Shown in pieces: positions 40,093 to 48,602 of a DNA stretch of 64,000 bases (positions within the stretch are counted from its first letter, which is position 1; every line of letters starts with the position of its first letter). Origin of the DNA: Kocuria dechangensis (GTDB lineage: Bacteria; Actinomycetota; Actinomycetes; Actinomycetales; Micrococcaceae). The notes beneath the pieces were generated by a model. That model saw nothing but the letters and a program-made list of their open reading frames with translations, ran no database searches and had not been told where the DNA came from. The translations under genes and the position numbers were made by a program. The stretch spans positions 186,001-250,000 of the forward strand of contig NZ_BMEQ01000002.1 in the NCBI RefSeq assembly GCF_014636775.1, in the 5' to 3' direction.

Positions 40093-40682
40093 CCGAGGCG
40101 TCCGGGGCCGCGCCGGACGGCGGGCGGGGGGAGGAGCCGCAGGGCGTCCACCGGCCCGGGTGGCGGGGCCGGTTCTTCGAGGACTTCCTGGTGGGGGACA
40201 GATACCGCCACCCGCTGGGCCGGACCGTCATGCCCGTGGACAACAGCTGGCTGAGCCTGCTCACCCAGAACACCGCCCCCATCCACTTCGACGCCCACTA
40301 CTCGTCGCGGACGGAGTTCGGGAAGCCCCTCGTGGACTCCACCTTCACGCTGGCCCTCGTCACGGGCCAGTCCGTCACGGACGTCTCCATGAACGTCATG
40401 GCCAACCTCGGCTGGGACCGGGTCCGCCTGCCGCACCCGGTGTTCGAGGGGGACACGATCTACTCGGAGTCCGAGGTGCTCTCCGTCCGGGAGTCCGCCT
40501 CCCGCCCGGACGTGGGCGTCGTGGCGGTGCGCACCGTCGGCTTCAACCAGCGCGGGCAGATCGTCATCACCTTCGAGCGCACCCTGCTGGTCTACAGGCA
40601 GGGGCACGGGCCCGGCCACGCCTCGGTCGAGCCCGTGTGGGACGAGCGGTCCCGGCGGCTGGCGGGCCTCGACGAGCAGTGA
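40089..40682 (+). CDS. MaoC family dehydratase (hotdog fold)
   Basis: 197 residues starting at a GTG overlapping the enoyl-CoA hydratase stop. 'FFEDFLVGDRYRHPLGRTVMPVDN' opens the hotdog. The hydratase-2 Asp/His motif is represented by 'NTAPIHFDAHYSSRTEFGKPLV' (consensus D-x4-H-x8-G, here N in place of the usual D at the first position). 'HPVFEGDTIYSESEV' follows. It is probably an R-specific enoyl-CoA hydratase or mesaconyl/beta-methylmalyl-CoA dehydratase-like enzyme. The MaoC name and the gene's place after an amine oxidase cluster echo the classic maoA-maoC link. Confidence 0.88.
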   Translation: MTEASGAAPDGGRGEEPQGVHRPGWRGRFFEDFLVGDRYRHPLGRTVMPVDNSWLSLLTQNTAPIHFDAHYSSRTEFGKPLVDSTFTLALVTGQSVTDVSMNVMANLGWDRVRLPHPVFEGDTIYSESEVLSVRESASRPDVGVVAVRTVGFNQRGQIVITFERTLLVYRQGHGPGHASVEPVWDERSRRLAGLDEQ

Positions 40683-40695
40683 GCCCCCGCAGGGG

Positions 40696-42480
40696 TCAGG
40701 AGATCCCGTTCTGCTGCAGCCACATCTCCAGCAGGCCCAGCTGCCACAGCACGTTGGAGCGCAGGGGCGTGTGGTGCGCGTTCGGGTCGGCCAGCAGCGT
40801 CTCCACGACGTCGGACTTGTAGAGGCCGCGGCGCACCGCCGCGGGGTCCGTCAGGGCGGCCTCGACCCGGGCGAGGGTCCCGCCCTCGAGGGTGCGGATG
40901 GCGGGGACGGGGAAGTAGCCCTTCTTCCGGTCGATGACCTCGTTGGGCACGATGCCGCGCGCCGCGCGCTTGAGCACCCCCTTGCCGCCGTCCGCGAGCT
41001 TGAGCTCCGGCGGGACGCGGCCGGCGAACTCCACGAGCTCGTGGTCCAGGAACGGCACGCGGGCCTCGAGCCCCCAGGCCATGGTCATGTTGTCCACGCG
41101 CTTCACGGGGTCGTCCACCAGCATCACGGTGGAGTCGGTCCGCAGGGCGGCGTCGACCGCGGTCTCCGCGCCGGGGCGCCCGAAGTGGCGCTCGATGAAC
41201 GCCGACGGGGCGTCGTGGGAGGCCATCCACTCGGGGGAGAGGACCTTCGCCAGCCGCGACCACGGGCGGTCGAAGAACGCCTCCGAGTACGTCTGCTGGG
41301 CGTCGTCCCGCGCCACCTCGGCCAGCGGCGGGTACCAGTGGTAGCCGCCCAGCACCTCGTCGGCGCCCTGGCCGGACTGGACCACCTTGACCGACCGGGA
41401 GACCTCCTCGCTGAGCAGGTAGAACGCCACGCAGTCGTGGCTGATCATCGGCTCGCTCATGGCGGCGACGGTCCGGTCGATCGCCGGGACCAGCCGGGCG
41501 TCGTCGATCGGGATCTGGTGGTGGTCGGTCCCGAACCGGCGGGCCACCAGGGAGGAGAACTCGAACTCGTCCCCGGCCTCCCCGCCCCGGGACTCGAAGC
41601 CGATGCTGAAGGTCTTCAGGTGCTCCTGACCGCTCTCGGCCAGCAGCGCCACGACGAGGCTGGAGTCGATCCCGCCGGACAGCAGGACGCCCACGGGGAC
41701 GTCGGCGACCATGCGCCGCTGCACCGCGGTGCGCAGCTTCTCGACGAGCCCGTCCTGCCAGTCCTGCTCGGTCCAGGCGGAGCGGTCCTCGTCCCGGGTG
41801 AACTGGGGGTTCCAGTACTCGTGGTCGGCGGCGCTGCCGTCGGCCTCCACCACGCGCACGGTGGCCGGGGGGAGCTTGCGGACGCCCTGCAGGACGGTGC
41901 GCGGGGCGGGGACGACCGAGTGGAAGGTCAGGTAGTAGGACAGGGCGGTGCGGTCGATCGAGGTGTCCACGTCCCCGGCGGCCAGCAGCGCCTGGACGGT
42001 CGAGGCGAACCGCAGCCGCTCCGCGGTGTGGTCGACGTAGAGGGGCTTGATCCCCAGCCGGTCGCGGGCCAGGACCGTGCGCCCGCTCCCGTGCTCGGTG
42101 ACGGCGAAGGCGAACATGCCGTGGAAGTGCTCCACGCACGCGGTGCCCCAGCGGTGGTAGGCCTTCAGCACCACCTCGGTGTCCGAGGTCGAGAAGAACC
42201 GGTAGCCCGCGCCGTGCAGCTCCTCGCGCAGCTCCTGGTAATTGTAGACGCACCCGTTGAAGACGATCGACAGGCCCAGCTCGGCGTCGACCATGGGCTG
42301 GCCGCCCGCCGGGCTCAGGTCGATGATCTTCAGGCGGCAGTGGCCCATCGCCACCGGCCCCTGCGCCCAGGCGCCCGACCCGTCCGGGCCGCGGTAGGAC
42401 TGGGCGCACGTCATGCGGTGGATCGTGCCGGGGTCGGCGGCCGCGCCGTCGAAGCGCACCTCACCGGCCAGACCGCACAT
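40696..42480 (-). CDS. Asparagine synthetase-family amidotransferase, probable N-acetylglutaminylglutamine amidotransferase
   Basis: 594 residues. The class II glutaminase domain has the nucleophile Cys2 ('MCGLAGEVRFDG'), exposed by Met removal, and 'RGPDGSG' and 'FNGCVYNYQELREEL' complete it. The ATP-pyrophosphatase domain has 'SGGIDSSLVV' near residue 262. The pattern ('FHSVVPAPRTVLQGVRKLPP', 'GYHWYPP') resembles the enzyme that amidates N-acetylglutaminylglutamine to the osmolyte NAGGN more than AsnB proper. The usual partner, the GNAT/ATP-grasp synthetase, is not adjacent in this window. The ATG was chosen because it exposes Cys2. The role is osmoprotection if correct, otherwise asparagine synthesis. 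Confidence 0.82.
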   Translation of the reverse strand: MCGLAGEVRFDGAAADPGTIHRMTCAQSYRGPDGSGAWAQGPVAMGHCRLKIIDLSPAGGQPMVDAELGLSIVFNGCVYNYQELREELHGAGYRFFSTSDTEVVLKAYHRWGTACVEHFHGMFAFAVTEHGSGRTVLARDRLGIKPLYVDHTAERLRFASTVQALLAAGDVDTSIDRTALSYYLTFHSVVPAPRTVLQGVRKLPPATVRVVEADGSAADHEYWNPQFTRDEDRSAWTEQDWQDGLVEKLRTAVQRRMVADVPVGVLLSGGIDSSLVVALLAESGQEHLKTFSIGFESRGGEAGDEFEFSSLVARRFGTDHHQIPIDDARLVPAIDRTVAAMSEPMISHDCVAFYLLSEEVSRSVKVVQSGQGADEVLGGYHWYPPLAEVARDDAQQTYSEAFFDRPWSRLAKVLSPEWMASHDAPSAFIERHFGRPGAETAVDAALRTDSTVMLVDDPVKRVDNMTMAWGLEARVPFLDHELVEFAGRVPPELKLADGGKGVLKRAARGIVPNEVIDRKKGYFPVPAIRTLEGGTLARVEAALTDPAAVRRGLYKSDVVETLLADPNAHHTPLRSNVLWQLGLLEMWLQQNGIS

Positions 42481-42596
42481 CAGCGACCACCCCCGCTCCA
42501 GCCTCGGGGACCGGTCAGGGACGGATTTCCGCGGCGCGAGAGCATCCTCCCATGCTACGCGTCGTGCCCGGGGAGGGCTCCGTCCGGGGGCCGTTA

Positions 42597-42606
42597 GCAC
42601 ATGTGC
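42597..42606. promoter_or_regulatory. Palindrome in the divergent promoter gap
   Basis: GCACATGTGC is a perfect 10-bp palindrome in the 206-bp gap between the amidotransferase and the DUF5058 gene. Possible -10 elements flank it: TAGCAT on minus (42552-42557) and TAGCGT on plus. It may be an operator for either side. Confidence 0.35.
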
Positions 42607-42686
42607 AATCTGCGCGCCACGGTGTTGTTGCGCGCCCGGCCGGAGTAGCGTGCCCACCACGCACCCCGATGATTGGAGCGTCCCAG

Positions 42687-43412
42687 ATGGAATCCCTGTC
42701 GGACTACGCGAACCGCCCGGTGCTGTGGCTGTCGGCGCTCGCCGTCTTCGCCGTCATCATCCTGCAGACCGTGATCTACATGCGGGCGGCCCGCCGGGCG
42801 GGCCCCTCGGTCGGGTTCACCCCGCAGGACCTGCGCGAGTCCTTCCGCGCCGGCGGGGTCGCCGCGATCGGGCCCTCCCTCGCCGTCGTCATCGTGGCCA
42901 TCGCCCTCCTGCCCCTGTTCGGCGCCCCCGCGGTGCTCGTGCGGATCGGCCTGGTCGGCTCCGCCGCGACCGAGACGTCCTCGGCGAACCTGGCGGCCGG
43001 CACCATGGACGCCGCGCTCGGCGGGTCCTCGTGGACGCCCGAGGTCTTCGCCGTGGCGTTCATGGCCATGTCCCTCTCGGGCGGCATGTGGATGATCGCG
43101 ACGCTCATCCTGACCCCGATGCTGAAACGGGGGGACACCAAGCTGCGCGCGGTGAACCCCGCGCTCATGGCGATCGTCCCCTCGGCCGCGCTGCTCGCGG
43201 CGTTCTCCTCGCTCGGGATCGCCGAGCTGCCCAAGAGCAGCGTGCACATCATCACGGTCGTCGTCTCGGCGCTGGTGATGGCCGTGTGCCTGATCCTCGC
43301 CAAGACGCTGCACGCGCCGTGGCTGCGGGAGTGGGGACTCGGCTTCTCGATCATCGTCGGCCTGGTGGTCGCCTACTTCGCCCACGGCGCCGGCCTGGGC
43401 CCCACGGCCTGA
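42687..43412 (+). CDS. DUF5058 family membrane protein
   Basis: 241 residues with about six transmembrane helices (roughly 11-31, 56-80, 112-137, 149-170, 180-202, 214-236). The loop after the second segment, 'GLVGSAATETSSANLAAGTMD', and 'LSGGMWMIATLILTPML' look like conserved polar re-entrant or substrate-facing regions. The family has no established function. It is followed 25 bp later by another membrane protein and then by an M20 amidohydrolase and an amidase, all on one strand. A heteromeric permease for an amide-type substrate is inferred. TTGGAGCG lies about 8 nt before the ATG. Confidence 0.78.
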   Translation: MESLSDYANRPVLWLSALAVFAVIILQTVIYMRAARRAGPSVGFTPQDLRESFRAGGVAAIGPSLAVVIVAIALLPLFGAPAVLVRIGLVGSAATETSSANLAAGTMDAALGGSSWTPEVFAVAFMAMSLSGGMWMIATLILTPMLKRGDTKLRAVNPALMAIVPSAALLAAFSSLGIAELPKSSVHIITVVVSALVMAVCLILAKTLHAPWLREWGLGFSIIVGLVVAYFAHGAGLGPTA

Positions 43413-43437
43413 CCGCCCCGAGACCCGAGGAGTTCCC

Positions 43438-44172
43438 ATGTCCGCACCCACCGACGCCTCCGCAGCCTCCTACGCCGACTACGACCGGACCACGTCCCGG
43501 TGGGGCCGGGGCACCATGCTCATGGGCCTGCTGGCCTCCTACGTCGGCCCCCTGTACCTGGTGTTCTTCACCGACTTCGAGATCCCGCTCGGCGACCTCG
43601 TCACCGGGTTCCTCGCGGTGGCCGCCGTCTTCGCGGTCATCTGGGTGATCGAGCCCATCACCTACTACCCGGTGCTCGGCCCCGCGGCCATGTACCAGGC
43701 GTTCATGATCGGCAACATCGCCAACAAGCTGCTGCCCTCGGCGATCGTCGCGCAGGCCGCCATCGACGCCAAGCCGGGGACCCGCCGCGCGGAGTTCGCC
43801 GCCGTGATGGCGATCTGCGGGGCGGCCGTGGTCCACATCTTCTCGCTGCTGCTGTTCGTCGGCCTGCTCGGCACCTGGCTGGTCAGCGTGGTGCCGACGG
43901 CCATCACGGACATCGCCCGGCTCTACATCTTCCCGGCCATCATCGGCGCGGTGATCGTCCAGCTGGCCGCCTACGTCAAGCAGCCGCGGATCACGATCAT
44001 CGCCCTCGCCATGGGAGCGCTCGTGCAGCTGCTGCTCGTGCCCGTCCTGGGACCGGTGTTCCGCAACTTCGCCACCGCCGTCGTCGTGCTGCTGACGATG
44101 GTCCTGGCCTGGGTGCTGCGCAACCGGAAGACCGAGCACCCGCCCGTCGCCGGCGAGGACGGCGTGCTGTGA
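43438..44172 (+). CDS. Multi-pass membrane protein, partner of the DUF5058 protein
   Basis: 244 residues with six or seven hydrophobic segments. The polar-rich segment 'PVLGPAAMYQAFMIGNIANKLLPS' (about 80-103) is unusual for a membrane span and may line a pathway. 'AKPGTRRAEFAAVMAIC' is a basic cytoplasmic loop. GAGGAG lies 5 nt before the ATG. The family is unrecognised. Its size equals that of the preceding DUF5058 protein and it is co-transcribed with it, suggesting two halves of one transporter. No ATPase, binding protein or TRAP/TTT-like subunit is nearby. Confidence 0.75.
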   Translation: MSAPTDASAASYADYDRTTSRWGRGTMLMGLLASYVGPLYLVFFTDFEIPLGDLVTGFLAVAAVFAVIWVIEPITYYPVLGPAAMYQAFMIGNIANKLLPSAIVAQAAIDAKPGTRRAEFAAVMAICGAAVVHIFSLLLFVGLLGTWLVSVVPTAITDIARLYIFPAIIGAVIVQLAAYVKQPRITIIALAMGALVQLLLVPVLGPVFRNFATAVVVLLTMVLAWVLRNRKTEHPPVAGEDGVL

Positions 44173-44230
44173 CGGCACGGCCCCCGCGCCACCGCGCTCC
44201 CACCCCGCACCCCGCCCACGAGAGGACATC

Positions 44231-45469
44231 ATGACCGTCATCCTGCCCGGCCGCCCCGACCTCCCCGCCGAGCTGCGCGAGGAGCTGCACACGCTCTACA
44301 AGCACCTGCACGGCGCCCCCGAGCTGTCCATGCAGGAGCACGCCACGGCCGAGCTGATCCGGCAGCGCATGGAGGCACTCGGCTGCGAGACCTTCCTGTG
44401 CGGCGGCACCGGCGTCGTCGCCGTGCTGCGCAACGGCGAGGGGCCCGTCGTGGGGTTCCGCGCCGACACCGACGCGCTGCCCCTGGCCGAGGACACCGGC
44501 CTCGACTACGCCTCCACCGCCCGGGGCGTGCTGCCGGACGGCACCGAGGTGCCCGTCATGCACGCGTGCGGGCACGACACCCACATCACCAGCGCGATCG
44601 GCGCCGCGACCCTGCTCGCCGGCGACCGCGACGCGTGGGCGGGCACGGTCGTGTTCCTGTTCCAGCCCGGCGAGGAGACCGCCGAGGGCGCCATGGCCAT
44701 GCTCCAGGACGGCCTGTGGGAGCGGGCGCCCCGCCCCGAGGTCGTCTACGGCCAGCACGTGTGGCCCGGCCGCGCCGGGCAGATCGAGATCACCAGCGGC
44801 CCGGCCATGGCCATGTCCGACGGCTGGATCGTCACGGTCCACGGCCGCGGCGGGCACGGGTCCCGGCCCGAGGACACCATCGACCCCGTGGTGCTGGCCG
44901 CCCACATGGTGGTGCGGATCCAGAGCATCGTCTCCCGGGAGATCCCCGCCCAGAGCGCTGCCGTGGTCACCATCGCGAGCTTCCACGCCGGGCTCAAGGA
45001 GAACATCATCCCCGCCACGGCCCGGTTCACCCTCAACGTCCGCAACCTCGACACCGAGGTCCGGGAGAAGGTGCTGGCCGCGCTGCGGCGGGTGATCCGC
45101 GGCGAGGCGGAGGTCTCCGGGGCGCCCGAGCCGGAGATCGAGGAGATCTACACCTTCCCCCTGCTCGTCAACGACCCCGCCGAGACGGCCGCCCTCAAGG
45201 AGGTCCTCGCCGGCGCGCTGGGCATGGAGAACGTGCTGGACCGGCCCGCCCAGATGGGCAGCGAGGACTTCGGCCACCTCCCCGACGCCATCGGGGTGCC
45301 GGGCGTGTACTGGTTCTTCGGCGGGATGCCCGACGAGGTGGTCGACGGCGAGGCGCCGGTGCCGACCAACCACTCGCCCTTCTTCGCCCCCGTCCTCGAA
45401 CCCACGCTGACCACCGGGGTGACCTGCGCCGTCGCCGCGATCATGTCCCGCGTGGGCGTCCAGCGATGA
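44231..45469 (+). CDS. M20 family amidohydrolase/metallopeptidase
   Basis: 412 residues, of the hippurate hydrolase/IAA-amino-acid hydrolase type. Metal ligands are in 'MHACGHDTHITSAIGAATLL' near residue 111 (C-G-H-D-x-H) and 'FQPGEETAEGAM' near residue 147. The dimerisation 'lid' domain starts around 'GPAMAMSDGWIVTVHG', and 'QMGSEDFGHL' provides the late ligand. It cleaves an N-acyl amino acid or similar amide in the cytosol. AGAGGAC precedes the ATG. Its stop overlaps the amidase start by 4 bp (ATGA). Confidence 0.92.
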   Translation: MTVILPGRPDLPAELREELHTLYKHLHGAPELSMQEHATAELIRQRMEALGCETFLCGGTGVVAVLRNGEGPVVGFRADTDALPLAEDTGLDYASTARGVLPDGTEVPVMHACGHDTHITSAIGAATLLAGDRDAWAGTVVFLFQPGEETAEGAMAMLQDGLWERAPRPEVVYGQHVWPGRAGQIEITSGPAMAMSDGWIVTVHGRGGHGSRPEDTIDPVVLAAHMVVRIQSIVSREIPAQSAAVVTIASFHAGLKENIIPATARFTLNVRNLDTEVREKVLAALRRVIRGEAEVSGAPEPEIEEIYTFPLLVNDPAETAALKEVLAGALGMENVLDRPAQMGSEDFGHLPDAIGVPGVYWFFGGMPDEVVDGEAPVPTNHSPFFAPVLEPTLTTGVTCAVAAIMSRVGVQR

Positions 45470-46920
45470 CGGCCTCCGCGGACACGCCCCTGCTCGAGCT
45501 CTCCGCCCGCGACCTCGCCGCGGCGGTCCGCGCCCGGACCGTCTCCGCGCGGGAGGTGCTCGACGCCCACTTCGCCCGGATCGACGACGTCAACCCGGCC
45601 GTCAACGCCGTCGTCACCCAGGCCCGGACGATGGCCTACGAGACGGCGGCGCGCGCCGACGAGCTGACGGCCGTCACCCCCGCCGACGAGCTGCCGCCCC
45701 TCCACGGGGTGCCCATGACCCACAAGGACACCCACGCCACGAAGGGCATCCGCACCACCTCCGGCTCGCCGGTGCACGCGAACCTGGTGCCCGACCACGA
45801 CGACCTGGTCGTGGCCCGCTTCAAGGCCGCCGGGGTCGTCAGCACCGGGAAGAACAACGTCCCGGAGTTCGCCGCCGGCTCGCACAGCTTCAACGAGCTG
45901 TTCGGCACCACCCACAACCCCTACGACCGCACCCGCAGCGCCGGCGGCTCCAGTGGCGGGGCGGCCGCGGCGATCGCTGCCCGGATCCAGCCGCTGGGCG
46001 ACGGCTCCGACATGGGCGGGTCCCTGCGCAACCCGGCGGCGTTCTGCAACGTCGTCGGCTTCCGCCCCTCCGCCGGGGTCGTGCCCCTGGCCCCCACCCG
46101 CAACGCCTGGGCGTGGCTGGGCCGCACCGGGCCGATCGCCCGCAGCGTCGACGACGTCGTGCTCGCGATGTCCGTGCTCGCCGGCCCCGACCCCAGGGTC
46201 CCGCTGGCCTGCCCGGTGGGCCGGGAGCAGTTCCGGGCGCTCGCCGCCGAGGACCCGGCCGAGCTCGGCTCCCGTCCCCTCGCCGGCGTCCGGATCGGGG
46301 TGAGCACCGACTTCGGGCTGGGCGTGCCCGTCGAGCAGGAGATCCTCGACGTCCTCGCGGCCCAGGCCCGGGTGCTGGAGGAGCTCGGGGCCGTCGTCGA
46401 GGAGGCCGTCCCGGACCTGCGGGACGCCGACGAGGTGTTCGACACGACCCGCGCCTTCGACATGGCCACCGACCTGCGCACCGTGGTCGCCGAGCACCGG
46501 CAGCAGGTGAAGCCCGAGGTCATCTGGAACGTCGAGAGGGGCCTGGCCCTCACCGCCGGGCAGCTCATGGACGCGGCCCTGGCCCGCACCCGCCTGCACG
46601 AGGCCGTGCGCGGGTTCTTCCAGGCGTACGACGTCCTGCTGCTCCCCACCACCCAGGTGCTCCCCTTCCCGGCCGACGAGCGCTGGCCCCGCTCCGTCGC
46701 CGGCGTGCCGATGGAGACCTACGTCGAGTGGATGCGCTCGGCGAGCCTGATCTCGGCCACCGGCTGTCCCGCCGTCTCGGTGCCGGGCGGCTTCAGCCCG
46801 GGCGGGCTGCCGGTGGGGCTGCAGCTCGTGGCCGCCGACGGGTGCGACGTCGAGCTGCTGCGCGTCGCGCGGGCCTACGACGCCGCCACCCGCCACGCGG
46901 ACGTCGCGCCGAGGCTCTGA
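45466..46920 (+). CDS. Amidase signature family protein
   Basis: 484 residues. The Ser-cisSer-Lys triad is visible: Lys87 in 'PMTHKDTHATKG', Ser162/163 in 'SAGGSSGGAAAA' and nucleophile Ser186 in 'GSDMGGSLRNPA'. It hydrolyses an amide to acid and ammonia. It is translationally coupled to the M20 hydrolase. A mandelamide/acylamidase-type enzyme is likely, and no gatB/gatC is near, so it is not the tRNA amidotransferase. With the DUF5058 pair it would form an uptake-then-hydrolysis route for an amide or peptide-like compound. Confidence 0.92.
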   Translation: MTASADTPLLELSARDLAAAVRARTVSAREVLDAHFARIDDVNPAVNAVVTQARTMAYETAARADELTAVTPADELPPLHGVPMTHKDTHATKGIRTTSGSPVHANLVPDHDDLVVARFKAAGVVSTGKNNVPEFAAGSHSFNELFGTTHNPYDRTRSAGGSSGGAAAAIAARIQPLGDGSDMGGSLRNPAAFCNVVGFRPSAGVVPLAPTRNAWAWLGRTGPIARSVDDVVLAMSVLAGPDPRVPLACPVGREQFRALAAEDPAELGSRPLAGVRIGVSTDFGLGVPVEQEILDVLAAQARVLEELGAVVEEAVPDLRDADEVFDTTRAFDMATDLRTVVAEHRQQVKPEVIWNVERGLALTAGQLMDAALARTRLHEAVRGFFQAYDVLLLPTTQVLPFPADERWPRSVAGVPMETYVEWMRSASLISATGCPAVSVPGGFSPGGLPVGLQLVAADGCDVELLRVARAYDAATRHADVAPRL

Positions 46921-46949
46921 CCGTCCCCGCCAGCCCGGCTCGTGCCGCC

Positions 46950-47015
46950 GAGCCCCCTCTAGGACGGCAATCCCCCAGGTGGATTCCTGGGGGATTGCCG
47001 CAGCAGAGGGGGCTC
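46950..47015. terminator. Nested double-stem palindrome (bidirectional terminator or REP-like element)
   Basis: The inner stem is CGGCAATCCCCCAGG (46965-46979) with its perfect complement (46986-47000), 6-nt loop. The outer stem is GAGCCCCCTCT (46950-46960) with AGAGGGGGCTC (47005-47015). The two stems, 26 bp together, stack with small bulges between convergent genes. It is far more elaborate than the other terminators here. Confidence 0.75.
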
Positions 47016-47036
47016 GACGCCGTGCGGTGCGCCGGG

Positions 47037-47088
47037 ATGGGGACTCGGCGTCGAGGGGCGTCCGCCGGAGTGGGGACTCGGCGTGGTG
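47037..47088. repeat. Direct repeat TGGGGACTCGGCGT
   Basis: Two copies of this 14-mer occur about 36 bp apart in the gap after the nested palindrome, before the tctA stop. Function unknown; they may belong to the same repeat element. Confidence 0.6.
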
Positions 47089-47095
47089 GGGCGGG

Positions 47096-48601
47096 CTACA
47101 CGTCCTGACGGGCGCGGTTGACGATCTTGGAGCGCACGGTGAGGGCGAGCACGACGAGCAGCAGGCCGTAGAGCACCAGCGGGATGGGGCCGGTGACGAA
47201 GACCGAGTAGTCGCCGTTGGAGGACAGCAGGGCGTCGCGCATGCTGGTCTCGGCCAGCGGGCCCAGCACCATGCCGATCATCAGCGGGGCCAGGGGCACG
47301 CCGTGGCGGCGCATGGCGAAGCCGATCAGGGCGATGCCCAGCAGCAGGAGCAGGTCGAACACCGCGCCGGAGGTCGCGTAGACGCCGAGCCCGCAGAAGA
47401 CCGTGATCCCGGCGTAGAGGTAGGGCTTGGGGATCAGCAGCAGCTTGGCCCAGTACTGGGCGAAGGGCAGGTTGATGATCAGGAGCACGATCATCGCCAG
47501 GAAGAAGCTGGCCAGCAGCGCCCACACCAGCTCCGGGGCCCGGTCGAACAGCAGCGGGCCCGGCTGCAGGCCGTACTGCTGGAACGCGGCGAGCATGATG
47601 GCCGCCGTCGCGGAGACCGGCAGGCCCAGGGCCAGCAGCGCGCCCATCGCGGTGCCCGTGGTCGCGTTGCCGGCGGCCTCGGGGGCGGCCAGGCCGCGGA
47701 TCGCGCCCTTGCCGAACATGGGGTTCGGGCGGCGGCGGTCGATGCGCCGCTCCACGTCGTAGGAGATGAAGGTGGGGATCTCGGCGCCGCCGGCGGGGAT
47801 GACGCCGAAGGGCAGGCCGATCGCGGTGCCGCGGGCCCAGGCGGGGGCGGCCTCCTTCAGCTCGGCGCGGGACAGCCACGGGCGGCCGGCGGCGGAGATC
47901 TGCATGCCGGTCGGGTCCCGGCGGATCCGGGACGCGACGAAGAAGACCTCGCCCAGGGCCAGGATCGCGACGGTGACCGTGACCAGGGAGATCCCGTCGA
48001 ACATCTGCGGGACCCCGAAGCTGAAGCGCTCGGTGCCGGAGATGGAGTCGATGCCCACGGTGGCGAAGCCCAGGCCCAGGACCAGGGCGGCCAGGCCCTT
48101 GAGCGCGGAGTCCGAGACCACCGAGGAGGTGGCGATGAAGGCGAAGATCGCCAGGGCGAAGAACTCGGCCGGGCCGAAGTTCGCGGAGAAGTCCGCCAGC
48201 GCCGGGGCGAGGAAGACGACGACGGAGGCCGCGACCATGCCGCCCACGAACGCGCCGATCGCCGCGGTGGCCAGGGCCTGCGGGGCCCGGCCGTCCTTGG
48301 CCATCTTGTGGCCCTCGAAGGTGGAGGCGATCGCGGAGGCCTGCCCCGGGGTGTTCATGAGGATGGCCATGGTCGAGTCGCCGAACATGCCGCCGAAGTA
48401 CACCCCGGCGAACATGATGAACGCCGCGGTGGGGTCCAGGGCGAAGGTCATGGGCAGCAGCAGCGCCACCGCCATCGAGGAGCCCAGGCCGGGCAGCACG
48501 CCCACGGCGGTGCCCAGGAGGCAGCCGATGAGGACCCACAGCAGGTTGATCGGGGTCAGCGCGCCGGCGAAGCCGCCGGCGAGCAGTTCGAGTGCTTCCA
48601 T
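47096..48601 (-). CDS. tctA: Tripartite tricarboxylate transporter large permease subunit
   Basis: A 501-residue TctA-type permease with about 10-12 helices. 'GCLLGTAVGVLPGLGSSMAVALLLP' near residues 27-51 and 'YFGGMFGDSTMAILMNTPGQASAIA' near residue 70 are the duplicated TctA signature loops; a second version is 'FGVIPAGGAEIPTFISYDVER'. It works with TctB and the periplasmic-type binding protein TctC encoded upstream. Cation-coupled uptake of citrate or another carboxylate is expected from the family. It starts 1 bp after the tctB stop. Confidence 0.95.
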   Translation of the reverse strand: MEALELLAGGFAGALTPINLLWVLIGCLLGTAVGVLPGLGSSMAVALLLPMTFALDPTAAFIMFAGVYFGGMFGDSTMAILMNTPGQASAIASTFEGHKMAKDGRAPQALATAAIGAFVGGMVAASVVVFLAPALADFSANFGPAEFFALAIFAFIATSSVVSDSALKGLAALVLGLGFATVGIDSISGTERFSFGVPQMFDGISLVTVTVAILALGEVFFVASRIRRDPTGMQISAAGRPWLSRAELKEAAPAWARGTAIGLPFGVIPAGGAEIPTFISYDVERRIDRRRPNPMFGKGAIRGLAAPEAAGNATTGTAMGALLALGLPVSATAAIMLAAFQQYGLQPGPLLFDRAPELVWALLASFFLAMIVLLIINLPFAQYWAKLLLIPKPYLYAGITVFCGLGVYATSGAVFDLLLLLGIALIGFAMRRHGVPLAPLMIGMVLGPLAETSMRDALLSSNGDYSVFVTGPIPLVLYGLLLVVLALTVRSKIVNRARQDV

Positions 48602-48602
48602 G

